This document shows positions 13,001-20,453 of a stretch of 64,000 nt of DNA, one piece after another; positions within the stretch are counted from its first letter, which is position 1; every line of letters starts with the position of its first letter. Origin of the DNA: an uncultured Selenomonadaceae bacterium (GTDB lineage: Bacteria > Bacillota > Negativicutes > Selenomonadales > Selenomonadaceae). The translations under genes and the position numbers were made by a program. The notes below the pieces were generated by a model. That model did no database searches, was not told where the DNA came from, and saw only the letters and a list, made by a program, of their open reading frames with translations. The stretch is from NCBI GenBank assembly GCA_902778455.1, contig CACYXR010000004.1:1-64000 (forward strand), written 5' to 3'.

Positions 13001-16000
13001 CGACTTCGGCACGACGACGGCGGGCACGATCGGCTTCTTCAAGGCGAACGCGCTCACGGCTGGCGTCGCGGCTATCACGACGCAGGCGGCGGCTCCGGCG
13101 GCGTTCCTCGCGGACGGCACCGACTGGGTCATCGTCGGCGCGACGACGGACGAGACCTCGAAGGACGTCAGGATCGACTTCCTGAAGGTCGTGAAGGACA
13201 GCGGCAATCTCGACGCGGTCAAGTCGAGCACGCTGGGCGGCGTGACTATCGACGCCTCGAAGCTGGCAGGCGGCATCACGCTTGGCGCGAACGCAGTGCA
13301 GCTTTGCACGGAGTACACGAAGGTCGTCGATCCGAAGACGGGCGCTGTGACTTACGAGGTCGACAAGGCCAATTCCGACACGAAGGGGCGCGAGTACGGC
13401 ATCGTTGTCGGCGGCGCGCTGGCGGGCAAGGCTTACAACGGCTTCGATAAAGAAGATACGATCAAGGCGGGCGCTCTGAAGGCGGACGACACGATCACGG
13501 TGAACGGCCTGACTTACGCGGTGAAGGCGGACGCGGCTGCGGACGCTGTGCAGTTCTATGGCAACGGCGCGGCGCTGCAGGGCGAGTTCAAGTTCACCAG
13601 CACCTACAAGGAAGCACGCGGCTACGCCGGGACGACGCTGACGACGGTGACGGGCGCGGCGGACGCGACGGTGACGTTTGCGGCTGGCAAGCTGACGAGC
13701 ATCACGGAAATCGCACCGAGCGAGTCGATCACGGTCACGGAGCTCGATACCGAGACGAAGGCCACGAAGGTCACGACGTATGTGGCGACGGCGAATACGG
13801 ACGGCACGGTGAAGATTACCCGCACGATCGTAGCGGACGGCGTCACGACGACGGACATCGGCAAGTCCTCCGGCGATCTGACGAATATCATCGGCCTGAC
13901 GTATACGGACGCGACGGCTTCGATTTCCTCCGATTTCGACTGGACGGTTGCGAACGGCTCCGGTTACTTCTTCGCGGATGTGACGCTGGAAGGCTCCACG
14001 ATCAAGGATATCGGCACGGTCGAGATCAAGCCGGGCCAGACGACGGTTACCGCGGCGGACGCCGGCAAGTATGTGGCGAAGGTCACGGTGAATTCGGCCG
14101 ACGGTACGGTGGACAAGATTCGGCTGCATAAGGTCCTGGAGACCGGCGAGCTGGGCGACGAGATCAATATCCCGGCGACGGCTACGGGCACGCTGAATAT
14201 CACCGGCCCGACGGTGAATGTCAAGCAGGCGGACGGCACGATGGCCCTTCCGGCGCTGGTATTCGACAAGAACGGCTACGCGAAGCTGGCGGTGAATATC
14301 ACCGGCGCTACGAACGGCTCTGTCATCACGAATCTGGCGAAGGGCGACAAGCTGGCGACGACGACGCTGAAGAAGTATGTCCCGGCGACGAAGACGACCC
14401 CGGCCAAGGCCGCGGAGATGGTCACGATCAACGGCACCGACTTCGTGGCAGGCGCGGACGGCAAGATGATGTTCGTCGACGCGGGCGTGCTGACCGACGG
14501 CACGATCGTGATGAACGGCGCGCTGACGGTGTACGCGACGGGCGCGGCGGCCGACAAGTATCTGCCTGAGAACCAGGTGAAGATCGAGCACGTGGGTACG
14601 GACGCTCCGGTGGTCGCTGTAGTGAACGGCGTGGTCACGGGCTACACGGATCTTGTCACCGGCACGGTGAAGACTACGGTGACGGCGACGAACGCGTCGG
14701 CGACCTATGGCGCCGGCTCGGTAACGGTGGCGCTGGGCTCCCAGAAGACGAGCCTGACGACGCTGGTGATGGCCGAGGGCGACACGGTGAAGTTCGGTAC
14801 GCATACGCTGTTTAGCGGCGTGGCGGGCAACAAGCTGGAATTCGTCCGCGACACCGGAACGGATGTGCTGGCGAAGAACGGCGTGCTGCGCATGACGAAG
14901 GCCGGCGACGCGTTCACGGCGGCAGGCGCCGACAGCGACGCTTCGGCGGACAATGTGACGGTCACTTACAATAAGAAGACGACCAGCTCTTCTATCGATG
15001 TGAAGGTGACGAACGGTCTCGTGACCTCGATCAAGGGCCTCAAGGCCGGCGACGAGCTCCAGGTTTCGAAGACGGGCGAGACGACGAAGTACGCTGTCGA
15101 CGCGACTACGCCGACGAAGATCACGAAGACGGTCACGAAGGGGACCGAGGTTACGAAATACACGGCCTTCATCACCGAGGGCGCCGACATTCTCGCGGCG
15201 AACTATTTCGGCGAGGGCCAGGATATCTCGGACGAGCAGAACCAGATCGTCGGTCAGCTCAACTGGGCGGACGTCACCGGACGTGCGACCGGCTACTTCC
15301 AGATCAACTCGAAGAATGCTGCGACGATTGCCGAGCAGAGCCAGAAGGTCACGGTTACGGCGGCGAAGGGCAAGACGGCGCTCTGGGCTGTGGCGAACGC
15401 GAAGACGGACGACTTCGGCCGCGAGGCGCTGACGATCGACGCCCTGCAGGTCCAGACGTCTGAGGACGGCAAGACGACGACGGTGCTCAGCGACGGCGCC
15501 GGACTCCTGGCAGCCGCGACACTGACGGTGACGGCTCCGACGGGACTGCCGCTGTTCTACAACAAGACGGCGTCTTACGATACGAGCAGCGATGCGCAGA
15601 AGACCAAGACGAAGCCGGGCTTCAAGGTTGTGCTGAACAAGGTGGGCGCGGGCTCGAAGATCCAGAACATCGCTTTGGGCGACAAGGTGACGACGGCTGC
15701 GCTGAAAGCCGCAACAGCTACGACACCGGCGGAGAGCGTGCAGATGGTCGAGGCCAACGACGGCGCGGTGGTCACTTACACCGCGGGCGCGAACGGCGCG
15801 ATGACCTTCGTCGGCGAAGGCGACGGCACGGCGGCGACTCCGAGCGGCGCCGCGAGACTGCTGGCCGGTACGGTGAAGCTGGCGGCCGGTGAAAGCATCC
15901 ACCTCGCGGGCGACGCAGAGAAGAACCTGGCGTACAGCGGCGAGGCGAACGACCTGACGGTCACGGCGACCGGCGACAACAATGTCATTGTGAAGGCCGC

Positions 16001-19000
16001 GAACGGCAAGGTTTCCACGGTGACGGGCCTCGATGAGAATGGCGCTTCGCTGGAGGTCACGACGGGCGTCGGCACTTCGGCGACCAGCGTGAAGTACACG
16101 GTTGTTGACGTCGAGTATGACACGGCGGGCAAGAAGACTACGGTCATGATCGAGCGCGTCGAGGGCAAGCCCGGCGACTACGCGGAGGACGCGGCGAAGA
16201 CGTACCGCACGATCAAGGCGACGGCGGACTTCTACGCGGGCGACCAGTCGAAGACCTTCAGCCCGATGCAGCTTGAGACGCCGACGCTGACCGACTGGAC
16301 GGCGGAAGGCACGAAGTACGCGTTCATCAATACGACGGATGTGAAGACGGCCGGTACGTATGTATTCACGACCACGGCGGCGAAGACGGCCGGAGTCGAC
16401 AGCGACGTCATCACAGCAGGCTTCAGCGCGACGCCGAATACGAGATATTACCGTCTGTCGGCGAAAACAGCGAAGAACGGCGTGACGACGATCACGGCGG
16501 TTGACGCGATGGAGGCCGACGCGACGAGCAAGACGGGCAAGCTGATTGTCGTGAAGCCGGTGAACGGCGTCTCGCAGGTCTTCGGCACGGTGTCGATCGA
16601 CGGCGCTACGGCTTCCCCGGCAAACGAGAACAACGGCAAGATTTCCTTCGCGCTGCCGGCGTATGAGACGAAGCGTTTCTGGAGCCTCGACGCGAAGAAC
16701 CTGGCGCTCGGCTCCGTGATCACGGGCATCACCAAGCACGATAAGGTCGCGTCCGGCGACGGCACGTACAATCTGACCTCGAAGGACAAGACCTTCACGG
16801 TTTACACGAACGGCACGGAGGTCGGCACTTCGACGCAGGTGGTGACTTACGCGGGCAAGGACGGCGCTACGGCGAAGGTGACCGCGGGCGTGCTCTCGAT
16901 CACGAACCTGAATACGGAGAAGGAGAAGGTCACGGTCGTTACCGATCTGGATACGGCGGGCCTTGTCACGACCGAGTATCTGGCGCTGGCCGGCGGCCTG
17001 ATCCAGAAGACGGAGACGGCGGCGGACGGCACGAAGACGGTCTGCACGTCGAAGGCGGCTGTGACGGCTACGGACGACGTAACCAAAGTGGAGTACGGCG
17101 ATCCGGATCTCTCGAAGACGACGATCGTTTCCGACTTCAACTGGACGCTGGACAAGAGCCAGGTCGGCTACTTCGCAGTGAATACGAGTACGAACGCAGC
17201 GGCTGTCAAGACGGCGAAGACGACGATTTCGACGGCTGCACAGAAGGCGGCCACCTATATCGCGGTCGAGCTGGACAGCGAGAACGGCGTCGACGGCATT
17301 GTGAAGAGTGTCAAGGCGATGCGCTTCAACGCCACGACGGGCAAGATGGAAGAGGCCGACGAGAACGCATTCTCCGGCAAGATCACCATCACGGCTCCGA
17401 CGGCGACGGCGCTCAACTTCAACCGCACGGCGGCGTTGGCTACGGAAAAGAATTCCGTCGGCGAGAACGCGCAGATCGTCATCACCGGCGCAGCGGCCAA
17501 TTCGATCATCGCGAACCTGAAGGCTCGCGCGACTTACGCAACCTGCGACAGCGTGACGACGGCGAAGCTGGCGAAGGGCGCAGCAGTCTCGGTCGGCGGT
17601 CACTGGTACACAGCTGGCGCCGCGAGTGCGCTCGGGTTCACGATGCAGCAGGTCAACGGCGCTGACGACGAGCGCGTGACGCTGACCAGCGGCACGATCC
17701 GGCTCTTCGCGGGCGCGGAGGAAGGTCCGAACGCGGCAATCGTCGGCAAGGTGGGCGTCGTAGCGAACGACGAGATCACGGTGGCTGCGTCCACGAAGGT
17801 CTCGAAGGGCAATGCGACGACGAGCTACACGGTCGGCGAACTCGACGAGAACGAGTCGTTCCTTGTCAAGACGTACGGCGACGAGACGATCACTTCGACC
17901 TTCAAGAAGTCCAGCAGCAATCTGTTCTACATCGCGGACGGTGCTGCGGACGACTCCACGGAAGGCAAGTATGTCTACGCGTTGGCCGGCAAGACCAGCG
18001 TCGCGAGCGGCGTCCTCGCGGTCAACGGCAAGGTGCCGACGGCGAAGGGCTGGAAGGCGGTCAAGGAGACCTTTACGCTGGGTACCGACGACTTCCTGAC
18101 GACGACGTACGGCGCGGTGACGGTCGATCTGAAGACCCTCGACAGCCGGTACGCGGCGGACAAGAAGAAGAATGTCGGTCAGGATACGTACGAGTTCGTC
18201 ATCGATAAGTATCTGGCAGGCGATGCGAAATCGACGACCAAGGCGCTCAACGCGGCAGTGGTCAGGACGCAGGATCAGAGCATCCAGACGCTGATCGGCA
18301 GCGTGAGCGGCGCAGCCGGCGTATGGCATACCTACAGCGCGACGCAGACGGCGTGGGATGTCGAAACGCAGGCTTGGACGGCGGTCATCGACAATCAGGT
18401 CGGCCAGACCATCAAGGCGACGGCCAACTGGATTGTCAACGGCTCCAATACGGCGGACACGATCATCGGCGCGGCCTCCGGCGAAGATTTCCTGGACGGC
18501 GGCGCGGGCAACGACCTGCTCACCGGCGGCGCGGCGAAGGATGGTTTCCAGGTCGGCCAGGGCCAGGATACGATCAAGAGCTACGCGACGGGCAAGGATA
18601 CGGTCTGGGGCGCGGGCGCTATGACCGCGAATCTCGCGAACGCCAGCCTCCAGGGCGCGGATGTGCTCCTCTGGAGCGACGACAGCGGCGACGGTTCGTA
18701 CGGCGAAGGCGACAACAGCGTCCTGCTGGTCGGCATGGCCAACAAGAAGGCTGTCAATATCGGCGGCACGAACTACTTCTTCGGCAGCGGCAAGGCTGCG
18801 AAGGCCGAGACCTTCACCTTCGACGTCAGCGCAGAGCAGGCAGACAAGGCGATCTACTACGGCAAGGCCGGACTCGCCAATACGCTTTCCATCGGCACCG
18901 ACAAGACGAAGGCTACGGCGAAGACGCTGGGCGATACGCTGAAGGTAGACCTTTCCAATGCTTCCAACGAGGATGGAGTGGTTCGCTACTACAATATCGC

Positions 19001-19982
19001 TTCGGCTGACGCGTCGAAGTCCGGCAACCGCGTCGATCTGACGGCGGCGGCGAACGGCAGCACGCTGAAGGGCGGCACGTACCAGTCGACGCTCCGCGGC
19101 GGCGCCGGCAGCGATATGCTCTACGGCGGCAGCGGCGTGGATGTGTTCTGGGCAGCTGATCTTGCCGGTCAGGATACGGTCAAGAGCTATCAGACGTCGA
19201 AAGACGCGCTGTTCCTTGGCAATATCGACACGGATCCGGAAGCTGCGCTGGAGGTCAACGGTATGACGCTCCAGGTCGTCGGCAAGAATGTCCAGCTGAC
19301 GAACGGCGAGAGCGGAACGATGATGGTCGAGGGCGCAGCCGCCAGCTCGGCGAAGGCGCTCAAGATCTCGAAGGACGGCACGAATACGAACACCTTGAGC
19401 TACTATTTCGGTACCTCGGCGAAGAAGAACGCCTTTACGGCAACGCTGGGCACTGATATGAAGAGTGTTACGGTGGACGACGTCACGAACGTGACGATGT
19501 CGAGCTACTATCTCGGCTCCACGGCTGCGAATATCGATACGCTGACGCTGAAGAGCACGACGAAGAACCAGGCGATCGGCAAGTTCGATATGAACGCGCT
19601 GAGCAAGTACATCTCGACGATCGACGTCATCGATACGGCGGGCCTCGCGAAGGGCTCCAGCATCGAGCTGATCGGTCGCGAGAGCGGCACGTACACGCTG
19701 AAGGGCTCGAACAATGTCTCCGAGAAGTTCAACCTGAAGAGCCTCGTGGAGCAGGGCGAGGGCGTGACGAACAACGTCACGATCACGAACCTTGGCGTCG
19801 GCGAGATCGTCGAGTTGGCGGCAGGCATGAAGTGCTCGATGGCTGCGTCCGGCAAGAACACGATTTGCACACTGACGGACGATGCCGGCAAGTCCTACGG
19901 CACGCTGACCATCACCGGTGTTGCAAACACGAAGCTGAGCTACAGCAGCACGACGGGCCAGCTGACTCGCACGACGAAGTAA
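1035..19982 (+). CDS. giant repetitive RTX-type surface/secreted protein
   Basis: Seen: a single 6,315-residue ORF that starts at ATG 1035, 9 bases after GGAGG (1021-1025). The N-terminus MDYFGFDLQLFAAG is not a Sec signal peptide. The body is dominated by Thr, Ala, Gly, Val, Asp and Lys. It shows at least three repeat styles: beta-rich units of roughly 80-100 residues (about 260-800), units built around YF.V...G.V...YH (about 1,350-2,500), and units of roughly 290-440 residues with a [FL][ND]W...GYF core from about residue 2,820 onward. RTX nonapeptide-like motifs GGAGNDLLTGG (about 5,825) and GGAGSDMLYGG (about 6,020) lie near the C-terminus. Known: RTX motifs bind calcium and are typical of large adhesins exported by type I secretion. 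Inferred: a cell-surface or released adhesin. No secretion genes are in the window, and the exporter and ligand are unknown. A hairpin and a strong terminator follow. Confidence 0.8.
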   Translation: MDYFGFDLQLFAAGTLTTVDLTAAVYAADKTVVVLYKEAGVVKAKAAASAGDGERRIGTIASNGTITLDIKNMTTAAAREAEMAAIYDFCGVDDGKYTDGDRVSFKVADGQTIDGMVSNFFVENSNASTVRVCVYAGEGWVPTSIAIAADGTLTPGTGTESIQVAKGDAKIAATATTPTVFMNDLYNSTDGLKALYGKLYNALGDASITYTNAGTTPVAVSYQGADGVKEYGIANGTVQFTSNADATVTNNTLAITMPTGTVTISGAEVVSTAVGTVTSKVGGAALTVNKTGVITNIQDGADFTVALTTGNAATIGGKAYTESGSSTATLNVTKSGATETIKLSAGTITMSVADAAVVTDLGTVTNKAAKDLKVTSGGTVTSVADGAYEWAIAGGKDVSIGGKTYTNASPNVATKVKVVNTAGTESATLTDGYITMNVDGAKIVVQPGGSSEAAIIGTVTCGDTGKAITVSSDGTILDMVAGTAFTYSLNKGKTAVIGDASYLSARADANAVTMTVTAAGTAIALAANDVVTVNGESAVFTLTDTTKVQNKGTAALTIGAADASTLVAASGAVYEVVLASGKILTVGTNTYKENNTATATLNVDNGVVTLSAGRVEIAVSGTAVITDIGTITYTGTNTGDGITVTSAGVVSGDTTDGDSYTVVLDGGASYGTYKNASATETATFTVTRAAGATTTVLTAGSILLDQDNETFTVNGTTIKNTTGSDGYPITINTSGEVSQISAGAKFTTEYTTGTPATTQSFTYAMNGTTLAKTGDAVGVYTNAGAATVSNTGTVTGGTLKAVTLTLAAGNANVTAKGTNTTLYYALLPNGSVVATAATNLSDAKTAQATAIGFFKAVTSWATTEGATPTVTVTFVGNLTTEANEPKSYLGNVVVDATNVKTVAVGGLNPADLGTLVVTGISGAQVDDSDISVVGLNKNAEVSTSVGSITYLPDTPEEAFKLKFTTARAQAMNVTDASGTFLNYGVYAAIGEGDYGWYDTVADVKEAAETAGKSYVIGARYRNGVLTVANGGTGKKVTITEAPANVLAAADLAGMSVQVVESFDANGNATTGSGTGIVSFTAAAENGIEITTTLGESVKFENATLRAQIPAGATVVSGVATYTTDVASVMTLAAGGEATLDNGTVTVAKGKLLKVGVNEYTALETAAQITAAASEFNKDGTVKTAATIGTLVSSAIELNTAHSIQVVDSNENVMKIGTASHPAIVTSAGVVSGLQNGQTVSVTDLNAKGEEGVATKYTVDTAAKTITVSGKYVGVYSFASAEATTAATITSVYGQPDTITSVGAAVEPVALDYNGAATALVLESGANKDYYKVAADGTVSAGSDKATAESGGIGYFHVATATTGGKTTVTVTFHNNDGTKATLIPDVAVDFTAFQQASSKDVTTVDVSGLSNGVVSLLEVPPTAKGDIVGLKTGDAKVDYFATYALAANSTIALPTDAATAAAGTVWTYAISTSAKDDDGVRTYSIGTAVQTALAPVGPCFTVTKVVNVAGDKITYQVAYVAAGDNKDELDALDQACWKNGVTVDALGIAAITGKTVTVSVTPNQTPASATANYDKYIVNTQNGVIVDDVVNQYVGKTVTGKWTSSPATTITYEDTEGEAVQFITLPDTDNTYYWTVDKVNDGNNKITITDNGTTAPTSGVDYIKIVTSASGKTATVTYHGYNVGENNTPTISLSDLGVNVAIKAKSDKITTINITDGGKGQANCVDWAVTAYAGTTITGKGSGDADVTWIAKYKNAATINLDALAASTYEAGKTYYFAVTASAETDLDEEGFRKVTLASEIPSTEEPDSKTVNYFAVKKDKGGVYTVEYHTAAGDNAIALSKGKATLSVNGNETITSITEKVGGAVGDKYFVDQATDKLATLDEGAISKIADADYVEFVEVSRWTYNGMTEIDLSGWTGTPAAVVYNIKKTAGAIGTKGVTSYEINGATADGTLTFTYHAPTTTEDAYIEVTLAKGTLTKAEIEKIANAIKINAELNGAIADKVVKIKLTNDSDIAISYDITNLSGEIGLENFTEGKDTVTYAKSFVMGTDNTITLTAPAKDAQKAAVVYYAVTAKEGEKGVRTVSVSKTPIPIAADATPEQIAEALAAAGGNYFTVTTATDGEVTVEYTKNATASKAIDLTGKKVILDATAVECAATYKTPKTAVVVDGDAVAYTVSGLDVGQDTVITLGCTSTVTNSYNESFVVTYGTTATLDEDKRGTAIALTGATSGTYYYEVVRTEGSAATQGIVTFNVKDPTTGTAPASGHYFAVKYAATGATITYFNVDGSAKYNLADVMGKGQVTVSAAGVNEAITAINITDGGSADTPKVNYALTEVDPDIEVVGKGEGDTVTTKPSVVWADNQTLTLTDLGVAYYTLTGVLNETTGKVVVSISEGSATKPDETANYFVVKRVPATGVDLDDGKVEYSITEYHASNGGEAYDLTGDVAKVGTLTVDAAKATGAILLNNDDGAGNATKAHFAVINVPYADTAHTVGVAGDTIAYKTTFAWPTTTVPTSTAGTNVYEYTYLVAADSTGAFNLTPGVTATTSTEDTTTKYAWVTVTKDEKGNFELEVASNYTVDPATGEVDQNVAATSVTSIVAPSAACELNLAGDGLLVAPVTFVARTAKITPQITGVAAGAKVYLDDQDVDVVSGTLAAGEKITIHDADEGAAVNHVFTAAEAGAISVRHNGDAFTVNSGALLLSAGAANRLTSSVTAAAGILSYAELAKEGEADGVVVVTFDAKKGITSITGLDIGETVTVNEGTTADDVFTYARNSDGYVVKTQANDTSNKTYAAMDSSTIDILSLGYTKEQSITGVVGTFNWNNANATYYLAGDSASATVAYGTGTGDVTSGAVYVKAVFTAGVLTLTPMVGNSKGLLDPIEDYAGTITIKGDNHLVKFTKDAKATYTAVIDGVITGSEFKDLGANDTVTTEALAVDATIIMHVTQEDASVKDYTYKVDKAGALTFTGTALTSGTVEISNTANYTTVFASDGSKIEHDATASDVTVEVENGAIKSIKGLDTNGETVTVTKDGVTTTFAWATGGTVTKTVKNADGSTTITTIASVAAATDVWTAVGTNSITEGAFRWDPEGMAPAQKVTSGYFLVDANGKTEVVAGAGAAHNLANGEVFVKATVTEPATTAPNARTITLTPMIVKDGELVEATASEVSSKIKKVTVTGAPTVLNYDGTGKVFNIEVKAAGVGSTFTNLLGGDVVTSVALTEKQKITVNGQEWIAPAGGTTFTIYSESALASRIVAGAIDLTAKNATVNAAAADGSTMQTMTYTPGTDKGKNDDGVQVIYAAGVPTSITDLDLGESVKVEAVGADGKKVTTEYTTKKGTADGKTVIYRTRGGVVTVKEIGDGANVVDDNDPGTYAKVDTSALGAFDWTEAATKKTTVTGYFLASEKGVVEAATRTEELTTDYTQYGRTYLVATVTKDGGVQLQKATVGMTGKLGTPGAIAANDKLDVTLTLPTAGLKITSLSGRTADTTAIKSLTITNAAAGSVIGTWTANDHITTVSLAAGDTIKLGSTNVYTAGDAGVLELAGIDAATTAKTAYVKNGTIQLATGMKVISSSYTDATTEATTVDTVTYTPSGTKDTANITVTNGRVTGMKGFGVGETVVIKTTTTDKFGVATESNVTYTTEEITSGLDKGSILVTKTLDDNTSYTHVFKDTTEDVLKSSLTWNAVGQDVTKTNFNWNNTGYFHATLSSVEADAAKKIYVLDPGKPVKEQTDSTRPTFKEGDYYLQVVATKAMSGLVTISEMSFVQMQSNGSFAAVKGGETLPKFAVNATATGGITFAENAHPDAALTITPAMGKSYTGLADDDTIGTTTTAAGQTITVNGQDYTVTTASAFVINGDKTIESGTFTVTGTARASAVPQFDEDTVTREITYTPGEANKDGVAVTFTANAWGVGSEITGVTDLEAGETVVITNYIGSLDKINETTTITTDGAKITKTIHNDAWPTDVVMKKNGDETTEVTTMNGFQVANKFDFGTTTAGTIGFFKANALTAGVAAITTQAAAPAAFLADGTDWVIVGATTDETSKDVRIDFLKVVKDSGNLDAVKSSTLGGVTIDASKLAGGITLGANAVQLCTEYTKVVDPKTGAVTYEVDKANSDTKGREYGIVVGGALAGKAYNGFDKEDTIKAGALKADDTITVNGLTYAVKADAAADAVQFYGNGAALQGEFKFTSTYKEARGYAGTTLTTVTGAADATVTFAAGKLTSITEIAPSESITVTELDTETKATKVTTYVATANTDGTVKITRTIVADGVTTTDIGKSSGDLTNIIGLTYTDATASISSDFDWTVANGSGYFFADVTLEGSTIKDIGTVEIKPGQTTVTAADAGKYVAKVTVNSADGTVDKIRLHKVLETGELGDEINIPATATGTLNITGPTVNVKQADGTMALPALVFDKNGYAKLAVNITGATNGSVITNLAKGDKLATTTLKKYVPATKTTPAKAAEMVTINGTDFVAGADGKMMFVDAGVLTDGTIVMNGALTVYATGAAADKYLPENQVKIEHVGTDAPVVAVVNGVVTGYTDLVTGTVKTTVTATNASATYGAGSVTVALGSQKTSLTTLVMAEGDTVKFGTHTLFSGVAGNKLEFVRDTGTDVLAKNGVLRMTKAGDAFTAAGADSDASADNVTVTYNKKTTSSSIDVKVTNGLVTSIKGLKAGDELQVSKTGETTKYAVDATTPTKITKTVTKGTEVTKYTAFITEGADILAANYFGEGQDISDEQNQIVGQLNWADVTGRATGYFQINSKNAATIAEQSQKVTVTAAKGKTALWAVANAKTDDFGREALTIDALQVQTSEDGKTTTVLSDGAGLLAAATLTVTAPTGLPLFYNKTASYDTSSDAQKTKTKPGFKVVLNKVGAGSKIQNIALGDKVTTAALKAATATTPAESVQMVEANDGAVVTYTAGANGAMTFVGEGDGTAATPSGAARLLAGTVKLAAGESIHLAGDAEKNLAYSGEANDLTVTATGDNNVIVKAANGKVSTVTGLDENGASLEVTTGVGTSATSVKYTVVDVEYDTAGKKTTVMIERVEGKPGDYAEDAAKTYRTIKATADFYAGDQSKTFSPMQLETPTLTDWTAEGTKYAFINTTDVKTAGTYVFTTTAAKTAGVDSDVITAGFSATPNTRYYRLSAKTAKNGVTTITAVDAMEADATSKTGKLIVVKPVNGVSQVFGTVSIDGATASPANENNGKISFALPAYETKRFWSLDAKNLALGSVITGITKHDKVASGDGTYNLTSKDKTFTVYTNGTEVGTSTQVVTYAGKDGATAKVTAGVLSITNLNTEKEKVTVVTDLDTAGLVTTEYLALAGGLIQKTETAADGTKTVCTSKAAVTATDDVTKVEYGDPDLSKTTIVSDFNWTLDKSQVGYFAVNTSTNAAAVKTAKTTISTAAQKAATYIAVELDSENGVDGIVKSVKAMRFNATTGKMEEADENAFSGKITITAPTATALNFNRTAALATEKNSVGENAQIVITGAAANSIIANLKARATYATCDSVTTAKLAKGAAVSVGGHWYTAGAASALGFTMQQVNGADDERVTLTSGTIRLFAGAEEGPNAAIVGKVGVVANDEITVAASTKVSKGNATTSYTVGELDENESFLVKTYGDETITSTFKKSSSNLFYIADGAADDSTEGKYVYALAGKTSVASGVLAVNGKVPTAKGWKAVKETFTLGTDDFLTTTYGAVTVDLKTLDSRYAADKKKNVGQDTYEFVIDKYLAGDAKSTTKALNAAVVRTQDQSIQTLIGSVSGAAGVWHTYSATQTAWDVETQAWTAVIDNQVGQTIKATANWIVNGSNTADTIIGAASGEDFLDGGAGNDLLTGGAAKDGFQVGQGQDTIKSYATGKDTVWGAGAMTANLANASLQGADVLLWSDDSGDGSYGEGDNSVLLVGMANKKAVNIGGTNYFFGSGKAAKAETFTFDVSAEQADKAIYYGKAGLANTLSIGTDKTKATAKTLGDTLKVDLSNASNEDGVVRYYNIASADASKSGNRVDLTAAANGSTLKGGTYQSTLRGGAGSDMLYGGSGVDVFWAADLAGQDTVKSYQTSKDALFLGNIDTDPEAALEVNGMTLQVVGKNVQLTNGESGTMMVEGAAASSAKALKISKDGTNTNTLSYYFGTSAKKNAFTATLGTDMKSVTVDDVTNVTMSSYYLGSTAANIDTLTLKSTTKNQAIGKFDMNALSKYISTIDVIDTAGLAKGSSIELIGRESGTYTLKGSNNVSEKFNLKSLVEQGEGVTNNVTITNLGVGEIVELAAGMKCSMAASGKNTICTLTDDAGKSYGTLTITGVANTKLSYSSTTGQLTRTTK

Positions 19983-20005
19983 GAACAAAAAACAAAAGCG
20001 CAAAA

Positions 20006-20023
20006 GGGCGGGGAAACCCGCCC
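20006..20023 (+). other. GC-rich hairpin after the giant gene
   Basis: A perfect 7-bp stem GGGCGGG/CCCGCCC with a GAAA tetraloop, 24 bases after the stop codon of the giant gene. No T-run follows, so it is more likely a 3' mRNA-stabilising or pausing hairpin than a terminator. A proper terminator follows at about 20101. Confidence 0.5.
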
Positions 20024-20096
20024 CGGAGCGCGAAGTACCAAACGACACCCAAGCCTCCAAGGCACGGCGCTGCGCAGGCCGAGCCGAGGAGACAGC

Positions 20097-20127
20097 AAAA
20101 AGCCCCCGCGAAAGCGGGGGCTTTTTG
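20097..20127 (+). terminator. rho-independent terminator of the giant gene
   Basis: A perfect 9-bp stem AGCCCCCGC/GCGGGGGCT (20101-20122) with a GAAA loop, an A-run before it and TTTTT after it. Its 22-base core is the exact reverse complement of the hairpin at 20793-20814 beyond the next two genes. Confidence 0.9.
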
Positions 20128-20180
20128 TGTGTCTTTTTTCTTTGGATTGTGCTAAAATAAAGCAGAAAGGGGGCGTAACC

Positions 20181-20453
20181 ATGGAGGCAGTGGCAATCGA
20201 CAATCTTTCGGCAGAGGTTTTCGCCGATGTGCTAAAGAACGGAGCAAAGGAAATAACCGGTACCGGGTGCATGATTGTCCCGAAAGCGTATATGAAAATT
20301 ATTGACGAAATTACGGATTGGAAGGTTGAGATGGAAGCAGCCAGACGGCTCAAGAATCCCGACGCTAAATATTACGCGGAGGAAGAAGCGCTGGCTATGC
20401 TCGGACTTACAAAGGAAGACCTCAAAGGGTGGGAGGACGTGGAAATTGAGTAG
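20181..20453 (+). CDS. type II antitoxin (RelB/Phd-like), partner of RelE-type toxin
   Basis: A 90-residue acidic protein starting MEAVAIDNLSAEVF. ATG 20181 is chosen because AAAGGGGG lies 7-8 bases upstream. An in-frame ATG at 20127 falls next to the preceding terminator and lacks a ribosome-binding site. The middle (CMIVPKAYMKIIDEITDW) and the acidic, helical C-terminus (DLKGWEDVEIE) resemble the toxin-wrapping part of RelB/Phd antitoxins. The stop codon overlaps the toxin start by 8 bases, the usual translational coupling of antitoxin and toxin. Expected role: neutralise the toxin and repress the shared promoter. The N-terminal DNA-binding fold is not obvious, so the antitoxin family is uncertain. 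Assignment rests mainly on the downstream toxin. Confidence 0.75.
   Translation: MEAVAIDNLSAEVFADVLKNGAKEITGTGCMIVPKAYMKIIDEITDWKVEMEAARRLKNPDAKYYAEEEALAMLGLTKEDLKGWEDVEIE

Noticed and set aside
8874..20060. An 11.2-kb open frame (about 3,728 codons) antisense to the giant gene
   Set aside because: Its product is extremely rich in Arg, Ala, Leu and Asp with no recognisable domain, and it has no ribosome-binding site. Strong third-position GC bias in the giant gene (ACG, GGC, GAC codons) removes stop codons on the other strand. The same explains a 3.9-kb antisense frame at 3975-7835.
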